Shown piece after piece: positions 1-5,947 of a stretch of 7,391 nucleotides of DNA. Origin of the DNA: Nitrospirota bacterium (GTDB taxonomy: Bacteria > Nitrospirota > Nitrospiria > Nitrospirales > UBA8639). Under the pieces are notes generated by a model, which saw nothing but the letters and a program-made list of their open reading frames with translations, searched no databases and was not told the DNA's origin. Position 1 is the stretch's first letter; each line of letters opens with the position of its first letter. The stretch lies in the NCBI GenBank assembly GCA_003233615.1, contig QIMB01000026.1, positions 1 through 7,391 of the forward strand. Direction: 5' to 3'. The translations under genes were made by a program, and so were the position numbers.

Positions 1-1399
1 CCAGCATATCCCTGCTCATGAACTGAGTGGTCACGTAGAGGAAATCCGTCTCCGTACTCTTGCCGTGAATCCAGTAGACATCCTCACTGGGGGCATACTC
101 GAACCCCTCCAGCTTGCACATGGCCTCGGCCAGCATGGCGGCGTTGAAGTCGGAGTTGATAACCGGATTGCCCCATTTGTCTTCAACGATCAGGGATGGG
201 CCGAGACGGTAGTAACGGAAACCGCCGCCGCCTTTCCAGTTGACGGCCTTGGTGATACCGCCGGGATCTTCGCCGTCGATGACTTTTTTCAGGCGGGGAA
301 TACAATGGGTGTGGCAGTGTTCCCCTAACTCAATGCCGATCCAGCTACGGCCCATCTTGTGTGCCACGGCGGCAGTTGTGCCGGAACCAAGGAAGGAATC
401 GAGAACGAGATCGCCGGGGGTGGTAGCAAGAACAAGTATGCGCTGGATTAATCTTTCTGGTTTTGGAGTAGTAAACACCTCATCACTGTTAAATTCTTTA
501 ACTTCCTTTTTTGCTTCTTGATTGTCGCCAACTTCACCCCTAACCCAAATCGTTTTTGCAACTGAACCAGCTTTAACCTCTGCTAAAAATTTTTTCAACG
601 ATGGCACATTATCACCTGATTTCCCAAACCATATTCTGTTGTCTTTTATCATCTCATGAAATCTCTTTTGAGACGTCATCCAACATCTGCTTTCAGGTGG
701 AGTGACAGTCCTTCCTGATGGTAGTGTAATTGGATAGTCGTAATCAGCAGAATAGGATTTCACGGAAAAATCAGCAGCTTTCCATGACCCACGCGGGTCG
801 CTATCAGGATTCTTGTACCTCTTATCCATCTCTATAGTTCTCGGAAGCAGGTTCGGTCGCCAGATATCTTTGTTCTTTGCATAGACAAGAATATGGTCGT
901 GGCTGTCGGACAACCATTTTGCATCATTTTGAGGAGAATATTTCTTCTCCCAAATCACATTTGCCACAAAATTCATTCGTCCGAATACCTCATCACAAAG
1001 CACTTTAAGATAGTGGCTCTCATCGTCATCAATAGAAATCCAAATTGAACCTTCTTCTGATAGCAAACTGCGTAATAATTCCAGACGGTCACGCATTAAG
1101 GACAACCAAAGTGAATGCTCAATACCGTCATCGTAGTGCTTGAAAGCATTGCCCGTGTTGTACGGAGGGTCGATATAGATACACTTAATTCGCCCAGCAA
1201 ACTCCTGCTCCAGCGCCTTGAGCGCCAGCAGGTTATCGCCGAAAATCAGCCGGTTGTCGAAGATGTCGTTTTCGCTATGACGTTGAGCCGCATGGTAGGA
1301 CTTCTCCGGGTCTTCAATCAGAATTCTCGGCTCCAGCTTGGGCCGAACATTCTTTCCAATCCAGGTTAACTCAAGCTTGGTCTTCTTGCCGGAACTCAT
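1..1399 (-). CDS. mod: Type III-style DNA methyltransferase Mod (beta class), C-terminus cut off by window edge
   Basis: This gene encodes the modification and specificity subunit of a type III-like restriction system, which transfers methyl from S-adenosylmethionine to adenine (or cytosine N4) in DNA. I translated 466 codons by hand from ATG at 1399, and the frame is still open at base 1. Catalytic motif IV DPPYNTG is at residues 77-83 and the AdoMet-binding motif I FLGSGTT is at 336-342. Motif IV before motif I is the beta-class order. TPKPERLI (311-318) is the motif usually found just before motif I. The N-terminus (KKTKLELTWIG, then RPKLEPRIL) looks typical of this Mod family. Type III Mod proteins are usually 600-700 residues, so roughly a quarter to a third is missing, and res would be expected to follow. 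The start ATG has no good Shine-Dalgarno of its own and overlaps the stop of a tiny upstream ORF (ATGA), so translation is probably coupled. Residues about 105-310 are encoded by lower-GC DNA than the flanks. The family call is firm. The modified base and target site cannot be read from sequence. Confidence 0.95.
   Translation of the reverse strand, partial: MSSGKKTKLELTWIGKNVRPKLEPRILIEDPEKSYHAAQRHSENDIFDNRLIFGDNLLALKALEQEFAGRIKCIYIDPPYNTGNAFKHYDDGIEHSLWLSLMRDRLELLRSLLSEEGSIWISIDDDESHYLKVLCDEVFGRMNFVANVIWEKKYSPQNDAKWLSDSHDHILVYAKNKDIWRPNLLPRTIEMDKRYKNPDSDPRGSWKAADFSVKSYSADYDYPITLPSGRTVTPPESRCWMTSQKRFHEMIKDNRIWFGKSGDNVPSLKKFLAEVKAGSVAKTIWVRGEVGDNQEAKKEVKEFNSDEVFTTPKPERLIQRILVLATTPGDLVLDSFLGSGTTAAVAHKMGRSWIGIELGEHCHTHCIPRLKKVIDGEDPGGITKAVNWKGGGGFRYYRLGPSLIVEDKWGNPVINSDFNAAMLAEAMCKLEGFEYAPSEDVYWIHGKSTETDFLYVTTQFMSRDML
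430..1110 (-). other. Lower-GC central segment of mod, probable target-recognition domain
   Basis: Hand-counted 60-base windows give about 33-47% GC for most of this stretch (35% at 541-600 and 601-660, 33% at 1021-1080). The outer parts of the same gene are higher (58% at 121-180, 65% at 361-420, 60% at 1201-1260). It corresponds to Mod residues about 97-323, between the DPPY motif and the AdoMet-binding motif. Beta-class Mod proteins keep their target-recognition domain in this interval. The function is assigned from domain position, and the exchange is inferred from composition. The exact borders are approximate. Confidence 0.5.
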
Positions 1400-1428
1400 A
1401 GTTCAAGTTTTGTTTTCTTTTTTGGCAT
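1396..1428 (-). CDS. Ten-residue leader ORF echoing the Mod N-terminus
   Basis: This ORF reads MPKKKTKLEL and then TGA. Its stop overlaps the mod start codon (ATGA at 1396-1399). It has a good ribosome binding site, AAGGA at 1435-1439, six bases ahead of its ATG, whereas mod's own ATG lacks one. Its last seven residues, KKTKLEL, are identical to Mod residues 5-11. The two DNA copies match at only 16 of 21 bases, and every difference is synonymous. It could be a translated leader that delivers ribosomes to mod by termination-reinitiation. It could also be the leftover first codons of a second mod allele. The reading frame and repeat are certain; the function is not. Confidence 0.55.
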   Translation of the reverse strand: MPKKKTKLEL

Positions 1429-1434
1429 ATGATG

Positions 1435-1439
1435 TCCTT
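1435..1439 (-). promoter_or_regulatory. Ribosome binding site serving the leader ORF and mod
   Basis: AAGGA lies six bases upstream of the ATG at 1428 and overlaps the TAA stop of the 66-residue gene. It is the only convincing Shine-Dalgarno near mod, whose own ATG lies 29 bases further downstream. Mod translation therefore probably depends on the leader ORF. Confidence 0.6.
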
Positions 1440-1638
1440 ACCCGTTGCTATCTTGAAGGGCTTCGTTTATAGTTTTCAGCCAAGTCTTCACTTCGTCATT
1501 GACATCTATCTCGAAGAGCAGGGAAGGCGTCATTTCCTCCAAGAATTCTGTGTTCATGTGTCTCTTAGCGTTGGCCTCTTTCTTGCTTACCTCTTTGGTC
1601 AGCCATTCTTTTTTGATTTCAGAGTTTCTTCTCGACAT
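1438..1638 (-). CDS. 66-residue charged small protein of unknown family
   Basis: I do not recognise this protein. The start chosen is ATG at 1638 (MSRRNSEIKK), because AGGAA lies eight bases upstream of it at 1647-1651, 16 bases after the stop of the preceding gene. An in-frame ATG at 1680 would give 80 residues but would overlap the upstream gene by 26 bp with no obvious ribosome site. Residues 1-27 are rich in Lys, Arg and Glu (KKEWLTKEVSKKEANAKR) and are likely helical. The C-terminal half (EFLEEM, then FEIDVNDEVKTWLKTINEAL) is acidic and looks like amphipathic helix. There is no signal peptide, membrane segment or Cys. It sits nine bases ahead of the mod leader ORF in the same operon. A small regulator or partner of Mod or of the 222-residue protein is possible but unproven. 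Confidence 0.75.
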   Translation of the reverse strand: MSRRNSEIKKEWLTKEVSKKEANAKRHMNTEFLEEMTPSLLFEIDVNDEVKTWLKTINEALQDSNG

Positions 1639-1646
1639 GTCAGCTG

Positions 1647-1651
1647 TTCCT
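1647..1651 (-). promoter_or_regulatory. Ribosome binding site for the 66-residue gene
   Basis: AGGAA is eight bases upstream of the ATG at 1638. It supports that start over the longer in-frame ATG at 1680. Confidence 0.5.
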
Positions 1652-1654
1652 GCC

Positions 1655-2323
1655 TCAAAAACTGAAGAGATCACGGGCATTCACGGTTGAATCATTATTC
1701 TTTATTGCATTCTCAAAAAGAGAAATCAAACGCGTCTTCTCGTTATTTCGAGCTTGCTTGGAAACAACACACAATTGATAGGCGAGGTGGTAGAGGAAGA
1801 CAAAACCGTTATACGCTGAAGTAGTCACTCTGATGTTATCCGCTTTTAGCATCCCGCAAGATGGATCAGCGTCACCGGCTGTTGTAAACCCAACAGCGGA
1901 TAGATGTGCGTGATTCCGTGGATGGAACAACATCCCTTCCAATACATTCTTAATATCAGACTGGAGATGAGTGCCGATCTCTGCAGCTGGATAATCAACT
2001 CCCGCCATATGCAATGCAGCCTTGCTCAAGTAATCTTTATCAGCGTGGACTGACCACATTGTCCTTTCATCTTCAGTTTTAGTCAGATATGCTACATATG
2101 CATTCGGACCTTCAATCGTGTATTTACAAGCTATTTTCAGATCCGGTATTTCAAAACACTCCTGTGAACCAAATTTGGTCCATACTAGCGGCAATTGCAA
2201 AAGGTGGCGCAATTGATCAGAATAACATCTCAACCATGATTTCTGCTTGTCAGGACGAAATGCCGATTGCTCGATCAGATCCCACACAATGGCATGGCGT
2301 TCCGTTTCATTCATGACTCGCAT
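1655..2323 (-). CDS. 222-residue protein of unknown family in the defence operon
   Basis: I do not recognise this family. The start at 2323 is favoured because AAGGAG sits five bases upstream (2329-2334). An alternative ATG at 2314 would make a 4-bp ATGA overlap with the preceding gene but leaves that site 14 bases away. With the chosen start it overlaps the AAA+ gene by 13 bp, so the two are co-expressed. Visible elements are a polar helical N-terminus, a Cys/aromatic middle (CFEIPDLKIACKY at 56-68), a His-rich HPRNHAH at 134-140 after a helix, and a hydrophobic amphipathic helix at 173-188 (GFVFLYHLAYQLCVVS region). A Lys/Arg-rich tail follows. Cys are at 33, 56, 66, 156 and 185. No P-loop, signal peptide or clear membrane span is seen. 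The His cluster could be a metal or catalytic site, but no nuclease motif such as PD-(D/E)XK is evident. Hand-sampled GC (about 33-53%) is lower than in the AAA+ gene before it. Confidence 0.85.
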   Translation of the reverse strand: MRVMNETERHAIVWDLIEQSAFRPDKQKSWLRCYSDQLRHLLQLPLVWTKFGSQECFEIPDLKIACKYTIEGPNAYVAYLTKTEDERTMWSVHADKDYLSKAALHMAGVDYPAAEIGTHLQSDIKNVLEGMLFHPRNHAHLSAVGFTTAGDADPSCGMLKADNIRVTTSAYNGFVFLYHLAYQLCVVSKQARNNEKTRLISLFENAIKNNDSTVNARDLFSF

Positions 2324-4197
2324 CCAGACTCCTTGAGGTAAACCAGAACATTACGTAGCCTGCGAACACCTTCCGTGTCGTGTTTTTCAGTCATGTCTTG
2401 AATAAACTCAATATCCGCCTGAATCTCTTCCATTGTAATGCCGCGCCACAGTTCATCTTCGAGCCCGTAAATCCGGAAGAACTGGCGAAGCTGGGGCCAG
2501 AAGCGGAGACAGCGTTTCAGGTCGTCCTGCTGTATCCACCAGAGCATTTGCAGATTGCCGAGGATGTCTCGTCGGTGGTCGAGATTGCGAAGTTGGGCCT
2601 CTGTCCATTTTCCGGTGAGTTCCACGGAATAGATGCGATTGGGGTCTTTGTCAGCAAGCAGCGTCAGCAATTCTATGACCGGCTCCCGGTCTTCACCGCC
2701 TTCCAGTGCGATCTCCTCGCAAGGGAAATGAGAGAAAGTGTTGGCCTCACCTATAAGAAAATCCCGAACTGCTTCCAAATTTCCGCGCTCTCGGTAGGTG
2801 ATGATAATGCGGTCTTGCCGTTCAAGACCGAAGAGTCCCGCTCCGATCTCTTCCAGCACCCCGAGAATATTCAAGGTCTCCTCTTCGGAGGACGATTCAA
2901 TCTTCTCCCAGAATTTGCCCCAAGCCGGTTCGCTGTTATCGTCAACAGGAAGATTCAGGCCAAGGGGACTCATATCGTGATCACGCGCCCATTTCCGGAC
3001 GGCTTCTTCCTCCGGTGTCCGCGGCGCATCTGTTTTCCACTCAATCGCCTTATTAATCAGCGGATTAATGATGGCAGGCCACTGTGTAGGGGTAGCAGGG
3101 TCCGGTTCATCCTGCATGAACAGCCAGTTATGATAAACCGCATCATTAGCTCCCTCTGAAGTCTTTCGATCCGGACTCCTAAACAGACTGCCTTCAATAT
3201 ATTTGTCGCGTTTTACAACGGTAAATATATCCGTGGGGAAACTGCCGAAAGGTATGTTCAGAAGATCCTTGCCGACCTGATGGCAGGCCCGGGCAATTGC
3301 CTCTGTGTGATCATTTTTGCGTTGGGTGCGTTGAAAGTAATAGGCATTGAGAAGCCGCAGGGCCTGACGGGCATTGCCTCCGGAGTAGTTGACGATTAAA
3401 GAGAATGCCTCCTGATAGACCGGGGCATAGGAACCCAGTCTTTTTTGCAGCATCTGGACAAGCATATCCTCGTCAATACCTCCGACGAAGAGCTTTCGGA
3501 TGCTTGGGCGAAAGTCCTGTTCTTGAAAGAGGTGAATCATATTGACTTCGAAAAGAGTTTTCCTTTTGGCCAGAAAAGTCAGGGTATCCTTGAGAGAAAA
3601 ATATTCAGCCGTGCCGGGCCTAAATTTATCGACACCTTCGGCAATGATAGTGGGCTGTCGTGACGTTGCGTCCTGCAGGCGATCAAGCAGTTGGGTACAC
3701 GCCTTGCGCACAAGCCTGGCGTTCTGGGCCATAATAGTACAGGCATCGCGCAATCGTTCGGCCTCCCGTAGATTCGAAGGCCAGGATGTTGTTTTATCAG
3801 AGAAGGCGTTCCATGACCTCGCGTCAAGAGAAGGAAAATCAGACAAAGCGATTCCGTTTCCATCTATCTCCACCCCGGCGTTCAAGCAAGCTTTCAATAT
3901 CCGGCCAAAGAGAAGCATACAGTATCCGCCTTCCGTTGGCTCGATGGGATCGGTATCGAAGCGCACGATAATAATCTGAGCATCAATAAAAGAACGGGAA
4001 ACCTCCTTGATGAGAGTCGTCTTCCCGGATCCAATCTGTCCCCCGAGCAGACACGAATCCGGACTATCATCAGCAAGCCATCCCTGTAAACGGGCTGTTT
4101 CATCGGGATTGCAAGGCACATAGAGCAGGCGGAACTCTTCTTCCGTTGAGAGCGCAACCCCATCATCAAGATTAATGCCGTATTCGCGTCGTTTCAC
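2311..4197 (-). CDS. AAA+/STAND-like ATPase with long C-terminal extension (628 residues)
   Basis: This is a P-loop ATPase of the Orc1/Cdc6- or STAND-like type. The start is GTG at 4197, which overlaps the HerA stop as GTGA and has GAGGAG nine bases upstream. A longer in-frame GTG at 4272 would bury 25 more codons inside herA without support. In this numbering, Walker A GGQIGSGKT is at 52-60. A Walker B-like IIAEGVDKF is at 184-192, with E187 and D190 as acidic residues instead of the classic DE pair. A sensor-2-like GGNARQALRLL is at 273-283. A helical linker follows, with EEEAVRKWARDHDMSPLGL at about 396-414. The C-terminal part (about 462-575) has RIIITYRERGN, RIYSVELTG, LDHRRDILGNLQMLWWI and RFWPQLRQFF. 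This resembles the degenerate P-loop-like module that follows or replaces STAND ATPases in bacterial conflict proteins; I am recalling that pattern, not matching it by search. The protein is probably cytosolic and could sense or load onto DNA, or switch the SIR2-HerA complex. Exact subfamily is uncertain. Confidence 0.88.
   Translation of the reverse strand: MKRREYGINLDDGVALSTEEEFRLLYVPCNPDETARLQGWLADDSPDSCLLGGQIGSGKTTLIKEVSRSFIDAQIIIVRFDTDPIEPTEGGYCMLLFGRILKACLNAGVEIDGNGIALSDFPSLDARSWNAFSDKTTSWPSNLREAERLRDACTIMAQNARLVRKACTQLLDRLQDATSRQPTIIAEGVDKFRPGTAEYFSLKDTLTFLAKRKTLFEVNMIHLFQEQDFRPSIRKLFVGGIDEDMLVQMLQKRLGSYAPVYQEAFSLIVNYSGGNARQALRLLNAYYFQRTQRKNDHTEAIARACHQVGKDLLNIPFGSFPTDIFTVVKRDKYIEGSLFRSPDRKTSEGANDAVYHNWLFMQDEPDPATPTQWPAIINPLINKAIEWKTDAPRTPEEEAVRKWARDHDMSPLGLNLPVDDNSEPAWGKFWEKIESSSEEETLNILGVLEEIGAGLFGLERQDRIIITYRERGNLEAVRDFLIGEANTFSHFPCEEIALEGGEDREPVIELLTLLADKDPNRIYSVELTGKWTEAQLRNLDHRRDILGNLQMLWWIQQDDLKRCLRFWPQLRQFFRIYGLEDELWRGITMEEIQADIEFIQDMTEKHDTEGVRRLRNVLVYLKESGCES
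2329..2334 (-). promoter_or_regulatory. Strong ribosome binding site deciding the start of the 222-residue gene
   Basis: A perfect AAGGAG is embedded in the last codons of the AAA+ gene. Its five-base spacer leads to the ATG at 2323, not to the ATGA overlap at 2314. Confidence 0.6.
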
Positions 4198-5945
4198 GAA
4201 TGTTTTCTCCTCTGCCGTCGCATATTCTCTGCAGCCAATACCCAGTCCGGCGAAACATCCTTGCGACTCCACTCTGTCCAGAAATCAATGGTTGCGCTCA
4301 GTGGTTCTTCATCAGGCTTGTTGATACGAATCCGGCTGGGCAGGAGAACGGCATCGCCTACAACCAGCGCCTCCCCGATATCCAGAACGGGCAACATCTC
4401 CATAAAACTCGTCATGCTTTCCGGCATCATGTTCTTTACGGCGGATATATCGTTGCTGTTGGTCAGCCGCAATGCCATTACATTGTTGCACTGACTCAGA
4501 ATCGTGGCACTTACATCGGATGGCCGTTGGCTGACAATCATTAGTGACACGCCATACTTACGGCCTTCCTTAGCGATTTTTTCAAAGTTATCGACCGCCC
4601 GCTGCTGATTGGGGTTACCCTTGTCCCTGGGTAGGTAAATATGGGCCTCATCGCACACGAGTGCGACGGGGTGGCGTTTCTCCTCGGGCATCCAGAACTG
4701 GAGGTAGTAGATGAGACGCGCCACAATACCAAGCATGACCGGCAGGACATCCGAAGGTACTTCAGAAAAATCGACGACTTTGATACGTCCGTTCTCTCTC
4801 GTGAAGTCCAGCAGTTGTTTGCCCACAGCATGGAATGCCTCGTATGAATGAAGCTCCTCCGGCGACTGAAAGAGAAAACCATATCGGCGATCCCTGAGTT
4901 TGCCGGCAATCCTCGCGAGAAAGCGACTGAATTGTCCAAAGAAATTCCCCTGCTTCAGACCACGAGTTCCTTGCACCATCTCTTCATTAAGTCGCCGGAT
5001 CTCTGCCACGACGACACCAAGGTCAAAGGGGACAGGGCTGTCAATCGTGAAGGAGTTGAGAACTTCGATTTCCCCCTCTGCTTCAAGAATTTTTTTCTTC
5101 TCGGCAAAAACGGTATCCTGAAACACAAGGGTTTGATTATGTGCCGTAAATTCACTGCTTTCGACAAACATTGCTGTTAGTTCCTCGCAGTTCATAAGCC
5201 AATACGGCAAGTAAAGCAGTTCCGGATTTGTAGCGTCAAGATCATCCGGCCCGGGAATGCGGAGTTGATCGGCGTAGCTCAGTTCGCGGTATTCTCCATG
5301 AAGATCAAACACGATCAGATTGGCGGATGGCAACCGGACGGCGCGCTCCAGGATCGTCGCCACTGTCCAGGATTTACCCGAGCCTGTGCTGCCCAGAAGA
5401 GCGGCATGGCGCTGGAAAAATTTGTCACCATCCAAATAGGCAGTAGCATCCAGATCCAGGGTATATTTCCCAATTTCAAGGGCTTGCTCCGTATCGCCCT
5501 TTTTCACGAGAAGTCCCATAAAAGCCTTCAGAGAATCGCCCTTGAGCACAAAGCAGTCCTGTCCGATGTCCGGCATATCAACCAATGAGCGCGTGAATTC
5601 ATGTCCGGCCTCTCCGGCTTTCCAGCGCACCATACCGACAAGCGTGACGGTTACAGCATTTCCTGAAAAGGGCGAGAGATCGTTGTTTTCCGGCTTATCC
5701 TTTTCATCGCCGATGTTCGTTGTGTCCGCCGTCACAATCTGGCGCACGATTCTGTCCACCATGCCAATCAGCCAGTCATCGGCAGCACCTTTTTTCAGAG
5801 TAACCAGCTTCCCGATGCTTGCGCGCTCCAAGTGCTCATCTTCAGAGTTGATCATTACGCGCCGGGTATCTACCTGCAATACAGACCCAAGATAAGCTGG
5901 ATCGTTTTTAACATTATCACCATATTTAAATTCAAAAATAGGCAT
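4194..5945 (-). CDS. herA: HerA-family hexameric DNA-translocase ATPase
   Basis: This is a member of the HerA/FtsK ATPase superfamily, ring-forming motors that move DNA or scaffold partner nucleases and NADases. The start ATG at 5945 (MPIFEFKYGD, 583 residues) has GGGAGG six bases upstream (5952-5957), overlapping the end of the SIR2 gene. A TTG two codons earlier is less likely. Residues about 18-66 (YLGSVLQVDTRRVMI, then GKLVTLKKG and LIGMVDRI) fit the HAS-barrel. Walker A GSTGSGKS is at 185-192, followed by the HerA-typical FDLHGEY at 213-219. Walker B VALVCDEAH is at 427-435, with D432 and E433. A sensor-like SLMIVSQRPSDV is at 467-478, and a candidate arginine finger is in CNNVMALRLTNSND (486-499). 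Length is within the family range and no key residue is missing. Adjacency to SIR2 matches the known SIR2-HerA (Nezha) pair, where HerA and SIR2 co-assemble. The stop overlaps the AAA+ start (GTGA), so these two are coupled. Confidence 0.95.
   Translation of the reverse strand: MPIFEFKYGDNVKNDPAYLGSVLQVDTRRVMINSEDEHLERASIGKLVTLKKGAADDWLIGMVDRIVRQIVTADTTNIGDEKDKPENNDLSPFSGNAVTVTLVGMVRWKAGEAGHEFTRSLVDMPDIGQDCFVLKGDSLKAFMGLLVKKGDTEQALEIGKYTLDLDATAYLDGDKFFQRHAALLGSTGSGKSWTVATILERAVRLPSANLIVFDLHGEYRELSYADQLRIPGPDDLDATNPELLYLPYWLMNCEELTAMFVESSEFTAHNQTLVFQDTVFAEKKKILEAEGEIEVLNSFTIDSPVPFDLGVVVAEIRRLNEEMVQGTRGLKQGNFFGQFSRFLARIAGKLRDRRYGFLFQSPEELHSYEAFHAVGKQLLDFTRENGRIKVVDFSEVPSDVLPVMLGIVARLIYYLQFWMPEEKRHPVALVCDEAHIYLPRDKGNPNQQRAVDNFEKIAKEGRKYGVSLMIVSQRPSDVSATILSQCNNVMALRLTNSNDISAVKNMMPESMTSFMEMLPVLDIGEALVVGDAVLLPSRIRINKPDEEPLSATIDFWTEWSRKDVSPDWVLAAENMRRQRRKHS
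4207..4212 (-). promoter_or_regulatory. Ribosome binding site deciding the GTG start of the AAA+ gene
   Basis: GAGGAG lies nine bases upstream of the GTG at 4197, within the last codons of herA. It supports a 628-residue product starting MKRREYGINL. Confidence 0.6.
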
Positions 5946-5947
5946 GT

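Noticed and set aside
1..521. Plus-strand frames at 65-328 and 240-521
   Set aside because: They are antisense to mod, whose DPPY and FLGSGTT motifs fix the coding strand.
2326..2337. A 12-base match (AGACTCCTTGAG) between 2326-2337 and 7272-7283
   Set aside because: A match of this length is expected about once by chance in a window of this size, and both copies contain a Shine-Dalgarno-like core.
2380..3159. A 259-codon open frame on the plus strand
   Set aside because: It lies wholly antisense to the AAA+ ATPase C-terminal part, shows no recognisable motif and has no good ribosome site. The minus-strand gene explains the open frame.
3542..3979. A 145-codon plus-strand frame, with similar ones at 4200-4544, 4848-5180, 5265-5588 and 5542-5895
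   Set aside because: All are antisense to ATPase genes with clear Walker motifs on the minus strand. Their low-complexity Ser/Arg-rich translations are typical of shadow frames.
4198..4272. A longer N-terminus for the AAA+ protein, starting at GTG 4272
   Set aside because: It would overlap herA by 79 bases without a ribosome site, whereas the GTG at 4197 has GAGGAG and a GTGA overlap.
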